Assembly: GCA_036374835.1 (NCBI GenBank)
Contig: DASUTB010000114.1
Span: 1-38,840, forward strand
Direction: 5' to 3'
Source: DASUTB01 sp036374835
GTDB taxonomy: Bacteria > Actinomycetota > Actinomycetes > Jiangellales > Jiangellaceae
Length of the DNA stretch: 38,840 bases
The notes under the pieces are model-generated. The model was not told where the DNA came from. It saw nothing but the letters and a program-made list of their open reading frames with translations, and did not search any database. Made by a program: the position numbers and the translations under genes. Each line of letters begins with the position of its first letter. The stretch's first letter is position 1. This document shows positions 29,934-38,775 of this stretch, one piece after another.

Positions 29934-30836
29934 TCAGGCCCTGCCGCCCGGCACTCCGGCGGAAGGTTCCTCACCAGGGACCCGGCGAGCAGCGGAGCGC
30001 TCCAGCCACGCCGCCATGGCAATGAGCAAGCCCAGGGTCGCCGCCAGACCGCCCACGTACACGTAGGTGAGCCAGTTCTCCTGGTCGAAGTCGTCCCACG
30101 TCCGCCCGACGCCGATCAACAGCATCACCAAGCCCACCGCGATCGTCATGACCATCACGCGCGCCGCACTCCACCGACGGTCGAACGCCATGGCCAGCCA
30201 CGCCACCGCGGGCAGCGAGACGAATGCGGCCACCGTCCGCGCGGTCAGCTCCGTCAACTGCCAGGGCCAGACGTCGATCACTACGGCGGGGGCGATGTAC
30301 ATCACCAACGCAATCGCCGCGAGGACCAAGCCCGCGCCCAACAGCACCGTTCGGAGAACGCCGCCGATGGTCGCATCCCGTTCCTCCGCCCTACCGGGGT
30401 CGCGGCGGTGGTTGAGCAGCCAGAGCACCGGTACGGCGAACGCGGTGATCGCATAGGTCCAGGCCCAGATCAGGAACAGCGGCTCTCCGTGACTGAACCG
30501 GTCCCAATGCAGCAGAGTCGCGATCGAGACGAGCCAGATGAACACGGTCGTCGGCAAGAAGCCGAGCGCCACCCGATGCCACCGACGTCCGACAAGGACC
30601 GCCAGGAAGAAGATCACCGCGGATCCGTAACCGGAACCCATGAGGACCGCCGTCATCTCCGGCCGGACGGGCCATGCGAAGCGCTCGGCACCCTCGACCG
30701 GATCCAGATAGAGCACCCACCAGGCCAGCCCGAGGACGATTGCCACCGTTGCGGCCGCGACCCGGGTCACGAGTAGCACGCGATCGTCACGAATTACGCC
30801 GCCGTCAACCTGATCTTCATTCTTGTCAACGGACAT
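29934..30836 (-). CDS. Polytopic membrane protein of unknown function
   Basis: The product is about 300 aa with seven to eight hydrophobic helices (for example VTRVAAATVAIVLGLAWWVLY, SAVIFFLAVLV, VALGFLPTTVFIWLVSIATLL, MVMTIAVGLVMLLIGVG) and short loops. A charged, disordered C-terminus follows. No conserved catalytic motif is recognised. ATG at 30836 was chosen because a purine-rich GAGGGGGTGCAAGGG precedes it; an in-frame ATG at 30866 is possible. Confidence 0.85.
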   Translation of the reverse strand: MSVDKNEDQVDGGVIRDDRVLLVTRVAAATVAIVLGLAWWVLYLDPVEGAERFAWPVRPEMTAVLMGSGYGSAVIFFLAVLVGRRWHRVALGFLPTTVFIWLVSIATLLHWDRFSHGEPLFLIWAWTYAITAFAVPVLWLLNHRRDPGRAEERDATIGGVLRTVLLGAGLVLAAIALVMYIAPAVVIDVWPWQLTELTARTVAAFVSLPAVAWLAMAFDRRWSAARVMVMTIAVGLVMLLIGVGRTWDDFDQENWLTYVYVGGLAATLGLLIAMAAWLERSAARRVPGEEPSAGVPGGRA

Positions 30837-31044
30837 CCCTTGCACCCCCTCGTAAATCTCGAGCAAAGGGGATGCAGCCTACATCCAGTGACGGCGTACC
30901 GTAAGCCGTCGACCGTTTCGGTCCGGCCGGGCCGGACCGAGCGGTGGCGGGCAGGTGTCCTCGTTCGCTCGAACCGGCGCCTCGCGCCCGTAGGATGCCG
31001 GACAAGTGCCAACGCGACAGTGGCGGGAGCGACGGCGAATCGTG

Positions 31045-32364
31045 ATGGGCGAGAGCACGACCGAGGGCCCTCCGGTGTGGGATGTGGTCGTCGTCGGCGG
31101 GGGGCCTGCGGGCGCCGCCGCCGCGTTGGCCGCTGCCGAGACGGGTCGCCGGACGCTGCTGCTGGAGAAGTCCGAACTGCCCCGTTACAAGACCTGCGGG
31201 GGCGGCATCATCGGCCTATCGCGTGACGCGCTGCCCTCAAGTTTCGAACTGCCGCTGCGAGACCGCGTCTACGCAGTCACCTTCGCGCTGAACGGCCGCC
31301 TCGCGCGTACTCGCAGGTCGCGCCGCATGCTGTTCGGACTGGTGAACCGCCCGGAGTTCGACCGTCGACTGGTCGAACATGCGGTCGCGGCCGGGGCCGA
31401 GCTCCGCACCCGCGCCTTGGTGCAGCGGGTGGATCAGGACCGCGGCACCGACCAGCGAGCCGTTGCCGTTGCGCTCTCCAGTGGTGAGACGCTACTGGCC
31501 CACGCCGTCGTGGGCGCGGACGGCAGCGCCAGCCGGATCGCCGGCCACGTCGGCGTGCGCCTCGATCAGGTGGACCTCGGCCTGGAGGCCGAGATCCCCG
31601 TCCCTTCGGAGGTCGCTGCGAGCTGGACCGGCCGGGTGTTGATCGATTGGGGGCCGTTGCCAGGCTCCTACGGTTGGGTCTTTCCCAAAGGTGACACCCT
31701 CACCGTCGGGGTCATCTCGGCCCGTGGCGACGGCGCGACCACCCGGCGTTACCTACGGGACTTCACCACTCGACTGGGCCTGTCCGACGTCGAGCCCAGC
31801 ATCTTCTCGGGTCACCTCACCCGGTGCCGCACCGACGACTCACCGCTTACCCGCGGCAGGGTGCTGGTCTGCGGGGACGCCGCCGGTCTGCTGGACCCAT
31901 TGACACGTGAGGGCATCTCCTACGCGCTGCGCTCCGGCCGCCTCGCGGGTGAATGGGCGGCGCGCATCGCTGAGGCGGACGACGCCGCACAGGTACGGCG
32001 CCGAGCACTCAACTACGCCTCCGCGATCGAATCGGAACTGGGCGAGGAGATGAGCGTCGGCCGTCGGCTGCTGGCGGTGTTCGCGCGTCACCCCCGACTG
32101 GTGCACACCACGCTGGTCGGTGTGCGACCGGCTTGGACCGCCTTCTCGCAGGTGACTCAAGGCTCCGCCACGCTGGCGGGCATCCTGCGCGGCAGTTGGA
32201 CCGCCCGCCGGACGCTCGCCCTGTTCGAACGGGCGGTCCGGCCGCGGGGTTCCAGTCGACGAGCAGCTGACCGGGTGGTCATTCCGCGGTGGTGGGTGAC
32301 GTCGCGGCGACGAGTTTGGCGTGCCGGCCGGCGTACTGCACGGTCGCGATCAGAAGGTTCTTGA
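31045..32364 (+). CDS. Geranylgeranyl reductase-family FAD oxidoreductase
   Basis: The product is 439 aa from ATG 31045 (GTG at 31006 would add 13 residues). The FAD Rossmann motif VVVVGGGPAGAAAA is near the N-terminus, the PRYKTCGGGI motif follows, then GWVFPKGD and the second FAD motif VLVCGDAAGLLDPLTREGISYAL. This is the GGR/ChlP family, which saturates isoprenoid chains of menaquinone, archaeal-type lipids or chlorophyll side chains; in actinobacteria menaquinone or polyprenol reduction is likely. A TAGGAT -10 box lies at 30991-30996. The basic C-terminal ~28 residues overlap the 3' end of the convergent GTPase gene by 86 bases, so the true stop-side function is doubtful. Confidence 0.88.
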   Translation: MGESTTEGPPVWDVVVVGGGPAGAAAALAAAETGRRTLLLEKSELPRYKTCGGGIIGLSRDALPSSFELPLRDRVYAVTFALNGRLARTRRSRRMLFGLVNRPEFDRRLVEHAVAAGAELRTRALVQRVDQDRGTDQRAVAVALSSGETLLAHAVVGADGSASRIAGHVGVRLDQVDLGLEAEIPVPSEVAASWTGRVLIDWGPLPGSYGWVFPKGDTLTVGVISARGDGATTRRYLRDFTTRLGLSDVEPSIFSGHLTRCRTDDSPLTRGRVLVCGDAAGLLDPLTREGISYALRSGRLAGEWAARIAEADDAAQVRRRALNYASAIESELGEEMSVGRRLLAVFARHPRLVHTTLVGVRPAWTAFSQVTQGSATLAGILRGSWTARRTLALFERAVRPRGSSRRAADRVVIPRWWVTSRRRVWRAGRRTARSRSEGS

Positions 32365-32893
32365 CGGACTCACGGACACGTGCATCGCACATGACAACCG
32401 GAGTGCCCGGATCGAGGTCCAGCGCAGCGCTGACGCTCGCCTCGGTATACCGCCGGGCTCCCTCGAAGCAGTTGACGCCGACCACGAACGGGACGGATCG
32501 GTTCTCGAAGTAGTCCACGGCCGGAAAGCAGGCCTCGAGACGGCGCGTGTCCGCGAGTACCACGGCGGCGAGCGCGCCTCTGGTCAGTTCGTCCCACATG
32601 AACCAGAACCGGTCCTGACCCGGCGTGCCGAACAGGTACAGGCACAGTCCGTCGCGGATGGTGATCCGTCCGTAGTCCAGCGCAACGGTCGTCGTCGCCT
32701 TGCGCTCGACGCCGCGGATGTCATCGACCGACAGGCCCGGCTCGGTCATCGGCTCATCCGTTTGCAGGGGTCTGACCTCGCTTACCGAGCCGACGAGTGT
32801 GGTCTTGCCCACACCGAATCCGCCGGCGATGACGATCTTGAGTGCGATGAATTCATCGGCACCGGCGGGGAGTTCAGAGTGCGCGGAGGCCAT
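32279..32893 (-). CDS. Conservon small GTPase (CvnD/MglA-like)
   Basis: The 204-aa Ras-like GTPase has Walker A AGGFGVGKTT (about 23-32), switch II FGTPGQDRFWFMWDEL, and VGVNCFEGA in place of NKxD. The missing Gln-to-active-site details follow other CvnD proteins. It is the output GTPase of a conservon. Its ATG lies 20 bases inside the end of the DUF742 gene, indicating tight coupling. Confidence 0.93.
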   Translation of the reverse strand: MASAHSELPAGADEFIALKIVIAGGFGVGKTTLVGSVSEVRPLQTDEPMTEPGLSVDDIRGVERKATTTVALDYGRITIRDGLCLYLFGTPGQDRFWFMWDELTRGALAAVVLADTRRLEACFPAVDYFENRSVPFVVGVNCFEGARRYTEASVSAALDLDPGTPVVMCDARVRESVKNLLIATVQYAGRHAKLVAATSPTTAE

Positions 32894-33242
32894 CGATCAC
32901 TTCCTGGAGTATTCGCTGGTCGGGTACATGGGACGAGCGGCTCGGGCGGCTCGCGGTGATCAGTCCGGCGTTCCGAAGGTCACCGAGAAGGACGCGCACG
33001 ACGCTGACCGGCAGGTTCGATTCGGAAGCGATATCCGCAACGGTCTGCGGCCGTTGGCAGATCCGCAACAAGAGCCGCTGCTCGGGCGAGAGCGGCTGCG
33101 GAGCGGGCTCGTAGCCGGTCGCCTGCACCGCGGCCAACAGATCGAACACGGGCCCGGACTCGCGTGCTCGCCCGGACGTCAGGACGTACAGCCGGACGAG
33201 CGGTCCCGCGTCGTTGTCGTACCACTCCTCCTCGGGCCTCAT
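32874..33242 (-). CDS. Conservon DUF742 protein (CvnC)
   Basis: The 122-aa protein has the N-terminal MRPEEEWYDNDAGPLVRLYVLTSGR signature and a winged-helix-like LLRICQRPQTVADIASESNLPVSVVRVLLGDL segment. CvnC proteins sit in complex with the kinase-like CvnA, roadblock CvnB and GTPase CvnD at the membrane. It overlaps the GTPase start by 20 bases and follows the roadblock gene with a 14-base gap. Confidence 0.93.
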   Translation of the reverse strand: MRPEEEWYDNDAGPLVRLYVLTSGRARESGPVFDLLAAVQATGYEPAPQPLSPEQRLLLRICQRPQTVADIASESNLPVSVVRVLLGDLRNAGLITASRPSRSSHVPDQRILQEVIDGLRAL

Positions 33243-33256
33243 AGGTGCCGCAGCCT

Positions 33257-33673
33257 TTAGTCCGTCGCGGATAGTTCGGGCCGGGTCGTCACGCCCAGGT
33301 GCTCGCTCACCCGCTTGACGAGGCGTGCCATCTCATATCCCACCAACCCGAGATCGGCGTCCGCCTCACCGAAGACCGCCAGGCACGACCGCTCCCCGGC
33401 GGCCACGACGAACAGGAATCCGCCTTCGAGCTCGACCAGGGTCGAGACCACGCTCCCCGCCTCGAACGAACGGCCTGAGCCCTTGGCCAGGCTGTGTAGG
33501 CCGGACGCGATGGCCGCGAAGCGTTCACGCTCTTCACGGTCGAGGCCGGACGATGCCGCCACCGCGAGGCCGTCACCGCTGAGCACGATTGCGTGGCGGA
33601 TCTCGGAGAGCCGGTTCGCCAGGTCGTCGAGCAGCCAGTTGATCTCGAGATTCGGTGTGTACGATTGATTCAT
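33257..33673 (-). CDS. Conservon roadblock/LC7 protein (CvnB)
   Basis: The 138-aa roadblock/LC7 fold has NWLLDDLANRLSEIRHAIVLSGDGLAVAAS at the N-terminus and GGFLFVVAAGERSCLAVFGEADADLGLVGYEM in the core. It would act as a GTPase-activating or scaffold partner of the CvnD GTPase. ATG overlaps the TGA of the kinase-like gene (ATGA). Confidence 0.95.
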   Translation of the reverse strand: MNQSYTPNLEINWLLDDLANRLSEIRHAIVLSGDGLAVAASSGLDREERERFAAIASGLHSLAKGSGRSFEAGSVVSTLVELEGGFLFVVAAGERSCLAVFGEADADLGLVGYEMARLVKRVSEHLGVTTRPELSATD

Positions 33674-36123
33674 CCACTCTTCCCCTGATGGTCATCGGTC
33701 TCGTTAAGCCCGCGAAGCCATCCTGTGCGCAGCGCCACGAGTGTCGCTCGCGCTTGTTCCGGAGTACGGCTCGGCCGGGCCGGAGCCGTAACCTTTCCCT
33801 GCTGTGCCTCGGCTCGCAGTTCCGGAGCAAGGTTGGCTTGCCGAACCCGGCGCGGCAGCTCATCCGCGGTGCCGAGCGGCTCGTTGGCAGCAGCGACCAC
33901 CTGCTGCGAGAACTGAGCGCCCCCCGTGTCGTGCGAGCGAGGTGTGGCCGGACTCACCGGATCCTCCGTCCACGTATCGGCGGAAGCGGGGCGCGCGTCG
34001 CCGGCCGGCACGGTGCTCGGATCGGGAGCGATGAACTCCCGCGGCCTGGAGCGGACGCCACGCGCCCGGCCATCATCGGCCCCGCTCGCGTGCTGCAGAT
34101 CGGGCACGAAACGCCTCGCCGCGACAACGCGAGCCTCCAATACGCCGTCCGGAATGAGCACCGTCGCCGCCACACCACCGCGCGGCGAACGGCGCAGCGC
34201 GACCCGTGCGTTCTGCCGGTGCGCGAGCCGGTTCACCACAAGGAGCCCGAGCTGGTCGGCCGCGGTAAGGTCGACCTTTCCGGCATCCTGGATGCGCTCG
34301 TTCGCGTCCGCCATCGCTTGCCGACTCATGCCGAGCCCCTGATCCTCGATCTCGATGGCCAGGCTGGAGCCGGCGAGGAACCCTCGGACGACCGGCCTGG
34401 TGTGCGGCGGCGAAAATGCGAGGGCGTTGTCCACCAGCTCGGCGATCATGTGGGTGAGGTCGGCGACCGACGCCCCGACGACACTGATGTCGGGCATCTC
34501 GCGTACATCCACCCTGGCGAAGTCCTCGACCTCGGCGACGGCGCCGCGGACGACGTCGATCACCGGAACCGGGTATCGCCAGCGTCGGGCGGGGCTGGCG
34601 CCGGACAGGATTATCAGACTCTCGGCCTGCCTGCGCATCCGTATCGTCAGGTGGTCGAGCCGGAACAGGTCCTCGAGATCCTGCGGGTTCTCCGTACGGC
34701 GCTCCATGTCGTCGAGCAGCGCGAGCTGGCGATGCAGCAGCACCTGGCTGCGCCGCGCGAGACTGACGTACACGCCCGAGAGGCTTCTGACCACGTGCGC
34801 CCGCTCGATCGCCATGCTGATCGCAGCGCGGTGAACCGCGTTGAGGGCCGCGTTGATCTGACCGATCTCGTCACTGCTCTGCTGCGTCGGAGGCGCCTCT
34901 GTGTCGAGATCGACCTCGGCGCCGTCGTTGAGCCGCCGAAGCGTGTCGGGCAGTTTGTTCGTCGCCAGATCCAAGGCCGCATACCGCAGCCTGACCAGAT
35001 CCCTGAACAGCAACCGACCGGCCAACACATAGATCAGCAAGGACAGGAGCGCACCGGCCAGACCCATCGCGACGACGGGCCCGAGCGTCCCGAAGGCTCC
35101 GGGCGTTAACACGCCCCCATCGGCCAGCGCCGTCGACACGGCCTCCGCGTCGGCTAGATCCGCGAGGACGACGTCGGCCGCGCTGTCCCAGTTCTGCCCG
35201 GCGACGACGGCATTATCCGGGCCGGCCGCGACGATCGCCTCGACGAGGCTGCCGAGCCGGGCGTACGACTCGGACTCGGCCACGCTCCGGTACGCGGCCA
35301 TCTCGGTCCCACGCAGTTCGGTCAGCGGCGCCAAGAGCGCTTCGCTCGTCGAAGCCGCACCGACCACCTCGGCGTACTGCTCGGTGGTCATCGTTCCGTT
35401 CGCACCGGCCGCCGCCATGACAGCGTCCACCCGCGCGAGCATCTCGCGGCCGTACACCAACTCATAGACGACACGCTGGTCCGGCGCATCCTCGGCCACG
35501 GGAACGGTGGACAGGCCGGCCCGCGCGCGGAAGGCGGACTCGACAACGTCGGTGTAGCGCCGGTACGCCTCGTCCCAGCTGACATTGCGCGCCACCGCGG
35601 ACTCCCGCAACGACTCGAGCGCACGTGCGGACTCCAGCGTTGCGTCGATCGCTGCCGGGATACCCTGATCCAACTCGGCTGCCGCGGTACGCGCCGCCGC
35701 GATCCCGTCGTCGAGCGCGGTGATCGCCGCCTCGGTCCGCTCGGCAGCGGACGTCACGTCTTCCACGGCGGGTGCCTCGGCGGCAAGGTGACTCGAGACG
35801 GCCGTCCGCTCGGCCTGCACGGCTTCGATGTATTGCCGCAACGGCACGAGCACATCCGCGTTGACCTCTCGGGCGGCACGCTGCGCGGCGACATCTTGGA
35901 TGGTCGTGACCGCGCCATATGTCGACAGCGCGAGCAGCGAGACAACGGGCACCGTCACGATCGCCACGACCCTGGCACGGACCGATCGCAAGCCCCGTCC
36001 GCGCCGGCGCGGCGATCGCTCGGAGCCGGGCTTACGCGGGGCGTGGCGCGGCCCACTCGGCGTTTCGCGGGACGAGCTCGCGTCACCCGAAAAGCCGGTC
36101 AAGGCTCCGGTGGTTTCAGCCAT
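33670..36123 (-). CDS. Conservon sensor histidine kinase-like protein (CvnA)
   Basis: The 817-aa membrane sensor has a disordered basic N-terminus, a transmembrane helix (about 50-72), an extracytoplasmic nitrate/nitrite-sensor-like (NIT) helical domain (about 75-340), a second transmembrane helix (about 352-375), HAMP, a dimerisation region with SQVLLHRQLALLDDMERR, and a HATPase_c domain with N-box ELVDNALAFSPP and G-box IEDQGLGM. A long disordered C-terminal tail follows (about 680-817). Conservon kinases lack a clear phosphorelay partner, as here: no response regulator follows. The start has an AAGGGG site. It is the first gene of the conservon operon. Confidence 0.93.
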   Translation of the reverse strand: MAETTGALTGFSGDASSSRETPSGPRHAPRKPGSERSPRRRGRGLRSVRARVVAIVTVPVVSLLALSTYGAVTTIQDVAAQRAAREVNADVLVPLRQYIEAVQAERTAVSSHLAAEAPAVEDVTSAAERTEAAITALDDGIAAARTAAAELDQGIPAAIDATLESARALESLRESAVARNVSWDEAYRRYTDVVESAFRARAGLSTVPVAEDAPDQRVVYELVYGREMLARVDAVMAAAGANGTMTTEQYAEVVGAASTSEALLAPLTELRGTEMAAYRSVAESESYARLGSLVEAIVAAGPDNAVVAGQNWDSAADVVLADLADAEAVSTALADGGVLTPGAFGTLGPVVAMGLAGALLSLLIYVLAGRLLFRDLVRLRYAALDLATNKLPDTLRRLNDGAEVDLDTEAPPTQQSSDEIGQINAALNAVHRAAISMAIERAHVVRSLSGVYVSLARRSQVLLHRQLALLDDMERRTENPQDLEDLFRLDHLTIRMRRQAESLIILSGASPARRWRYPVPVIDVVRGAVAEVEDFARVDVREMPDISVVGASVADLTHMIAELVDNALAFSPPHTRPVVRGFLAGSSLAIEIEDQGLGMSRQAMADANERIQDAGKVDLTAADQLGLLVVNRLAHRQNARVALRRSPRGGVAATVLIPDGVLEARVVAARRFVPDLQHASGADDGRARGVRSRPREFIAPDPSTVPAGDARPASADTWTEDPVSPATPRSHDTGGAQFSQQVVAAANEPLGTADELPRRVRQANLAPELRAEAQQGKVTAPARPSRTPEQARATLVALRTGWLRGLNETDDHQGKSG

Positions 36124-36468
36124 TTCCCCTTCGATACCCGCTCATTACGTGCGCTCCGAGCCGCGCGTGTCAACGAAGGCTCGGTACACCCCGCTGATTG
36201 GCGCAGACGTTGATCCCCATGACCCGCGCTGATCACGATCCACGATCTCGACACCCTAATCAGGTTCCGCTGGCTCGACAAGGGGTCTGCGATCTCTTCC
36301 ACTTCGGTCCGGGCCGATACATGCCTGCTCGTGCGGTCGGGACGCGCCGAGCCGTAGGCTCGTGGCCAGGAACCACGGTCGCTTCGAGGTGCGGGGCGCG
36401 TAGCGACCGAACAACTGACGACATAGGCTCAGATGCGGAGAAACCGCGCGAAGGTGAGGTCTCACACG
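36124..36468. other. 345-bp divergent intergenic region (conservon / reductase)
   Basis: No gene is seen. It must hold both divergent promoters. TAGGCT at 36424-36429 is a -10 candidate for the reductase; transcription from about 36436 would give a leader of about 33 nt with AAGGTGAGG at 36451-36459. No repeat element of the families described elsewhere is found here. Confidence 0.6.
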
Positions 36469-38775
36469 GTGGCACGCAGCGAGAAGCCCGGCAGATACCT
36501 CGAGGGCCAGCACGTTCTGCTGACCGGCGTCACCGGCTTCCTCGGCCAAGCCACCCTCGAGAAGCTGCTCTCGGCCTATCCCGAAGCACGGATCTCGCTG
36601 CTCATCAGGTCCAAGGGAAGCCAACCCGCCGCAGAACGGTTGCCCGGCCTGATTCGCAAACCGGTGTTCCGGACGTGGCGCGAGCGGGTCGGAAGTGAGG
36701 AAGCCGTCGCCGCCGTCCTCCGAGAACGCGTCACCGTCATCGAGGGCGATGTGAGCGACGACGCCCTGGTCGACCTGCCCGGCGACATCGATGTGGTGAT
36801 CAACGGCGCGTCGACGGTCTCCTTCGACCCGCCGATCGACGAGGCTTTCGCGACGAACGTCGCCGGCGTCGTCAATCTCTACGGAGCGCTGGAACGCTCC
36901 GGATCCGATCCGCATGTCGTGCACATCTCGACCGCATACGTGGCCGGTGTGCGCAAAGGCGTAGTCCGCGAGGCACCCCTGACCCACGACGTCGACTGGC
37001 GCTCCGAGGCGGCTGCCGCACGGGCTGCGCGGGACGAGGTCGAGGCCGCGTCCCGCCGACCCGAGGTGTTGCGCAAGGCGATGGCCGCGGCACGTCATCA
37101 CCACGGCAAGGCCGGGCCGCAGGCCGTCGTCCAGGCCGCCGAACCCGCGCGAAAGGAGTGGGTGAGCGACCGGCTCGTCGACTACGGGCGAACCCGCGCC
37201 CAGAGTCTCGGCTGGCCCGACGTCTACACACTCACCAAGGCGCTCGGCGAGCGCGCTGCCGAGAACCTGTGGGCAGATGCCGGACATCGCCTCTCGATCG
37301 TGCGACCGGCCATCGTCGAAAGCGCACTGCGCCATCCGTACCCGGGCTGGATCGACGGGTTCAAGATGGCCGATCCCTTGATCCTGGCCTACGGGCGGGG
37401 CATCCTCCCGGAGTTCCCGGGGCTTCCGGACAGTGTGATGGACCTGATTCCGGTGGATCACGTCGTCAACGCCACGCTCGCCGTCGCGGCCAATCCGCCG
37501 GAGCCGCGCAAGCCGCAGTATTTCCACGTCAGCTCCGGCGCCCGCAATCCGCTGCCGTTCCGGGAGATGTACGAGCACGTCTATGCGTACTTCACGAGGC
37601 ACCCGATGCCGGACTCCGAACGCGGCCACATCCAGGTGCCGGCGTGGCGCTTCCCGGGTAGCACCCAGGTGATGCGGACATTGCGGCTCGGCGAGCAGGC
37701 GGTCGATCTCGCGGATCGGATCCTGCTGCGGATACCCGCGAGCGACCGCACCCGTAAGTGGCAAGGTGACGTGCACCGTCGCACCCAGGAACTCGAGCTC
37801 CTCCGCAAATACGCGGACCTGTACCAGGCATACACCCAGGCCGAGGTCATCTACGACGACAGCGCGACGCTGGCTCTGCACCGGTCGCTGCCCGCCGACC
37901 GGCAACGCGATCACGGCTTCGACTCGGCGGAGATCGACTGGGAGCACTACCTCCAAGAAGTGCACTACCCGAGCGTCACCGAGTTGATGCGTGCATTCTC
38001 CGGGCGGCGGCGCGGACGAGCCGGTGCGGAGAGCGCGTTGCCGGAGAGCAACGAGGCCGCGGCGTTCTTCGACCTCGAGGGCACGGTCGTTGCGTCCAAC
38101 ATGGTCGAGCAGTACCTCTGGACCAAGCTGGCAAGTCTGGCGCCGTCCGACTGGCCGGGCGAGCTCGTCGACCTCCTACGCAGCCTCCCGCGTTATCTGC
38201 GGGCGGAGCGGCGCGACCGCGGGGACTTCATTCGCACGTTCATGCGCCGGTACGAGGGTGTCAACGAGGCCGAGCTGCGCAGGCTGGTCGAGGATACGGT
38301 CGGAGACGCCCTGCTGCAGCGCGCCATGCCGGACGCGATCCGGCGGATCCGCGCGCACCGCGACGCCGGCCACCGAACCGTGCTCATCACCGGGACCATC
38401 GACATTCTCGTCGAGCCGCTCGCGCCGCTGTTCGACGAGGTCGTCGCCGGCCGGATGCACAACCGGGACGGTGTATGGACCGGCTACCTCGACCGGCCCC
38501 CGCTCGTCGACGAGGCACGTGCGGCATGGCTGCGCGGCTATGCCGCGACCGCGGGAATCGACCTGGACCAGTCCTACGCGTACGGCGACAGCCACTCGGA
38601 CCGGGCCTGGCTGGAACTGGTCGGGAACCCGCAGGCGGTCAATCCGGACGCCTCGCTCTACCGGCACGCCAAACGTAAGAAGTGGCGGATCCACAGCTGG
38701 GGGCGGCACACCCACAGCCGTTTCGGCGCACTCAGCTCCGCGGCGACTCCCGAGCCCACGGGGGTGACCCGATGA
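36469..38775 (+). CDS. Fatty acyl-CoA reductase fused to HAD-IB phosphatase
   Basis: The product is 768 aa. The N-terminal ~480 residues are an NAD(P)-binding fatty-acyl reductase-type domain: LLTGVTGFLGQ (TGxxGxxG at 19-26), YTLTK with Tyr253 and Lys257, and the C-terminal sterile-like helical region. The remaining part is a HAD-IB (SerB-like) phosphatase: FFDLEGT with nucleophile Asp535, LITGTID, and YGDSHSDRAWLE. The usual second Asp of DxD is Glu (DLEGT). Expected chemistry: acyl-CoA to aldehyde/alcohol, plus phosphate release from an unknown ester, so the fusion may act on a lipid intermediate. GTG 36469 fits the -10 and Shine-Dalgarno; ATG 36433 lies before the inferred transcription start. 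Confidence 0.85.
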   Translation: MARSEKPGRYLEGQHVLLTGVTGFLGQATLEKLLSAYPEARISLLIRSKGSQPAAERLPGLIRKPVFRTWRERVGSEEAVAAVLRERVTVIEGDVSDDALVDLPGDIDVVINGASTVSFDPPIDEAFATNVAGVVNLYGALERSGSDPHVVHISTAYVAGVRKGVVREAPLTHDVDWRSEAAAARAARDEVEAASRRPEVLRKAMAAARHHHGKAGPQAVVQAAEPARKEWVSDRLVDYGRTRAQSLGWPDVYTLTKALGERAAENLWADAGHRLSIVRPAIVESALRHPYPGWIDGFKMADPLILAYGRGILPEFPGLPDSVMDLIPVDHVVNATLAVAANPPEPRKPQYFHVSSGARNPLPFREMYEHVYAYFTRHPMPDSERGHIQVPAWRFPGSTQVMRTLRLGEQAVDLADRILLRIPASDRTRKWQGDVHRRTQELELLRKYADLYQAYTQAEVIYDDSATLALHRSLPADRQRDHGFDSAEIDWEHYLQEVHYPSVTELMRAFSGRRRGRAGAESALPESNEAAAFFDLEGTVVASNMVEQYLWTKLASLAPSDWPGELVDLLRSLPRYLRAERRDRGDFIRTFMRRYEGVNEAELRRLVEDTVGDALLQRAMPDAIRRIRAHRDAGHRTVLITGTIDILVEPLAPLFDEVVAGRMHNRDGVWTGYLDRPPLVDEARAAWLRGYAATAGIDLDQSYAYGDSHSDRAWLELVGNPQAVNPDASLYRHAKRKKWRIHSWGRHTHSRFGALSSAATPEPTGVTR

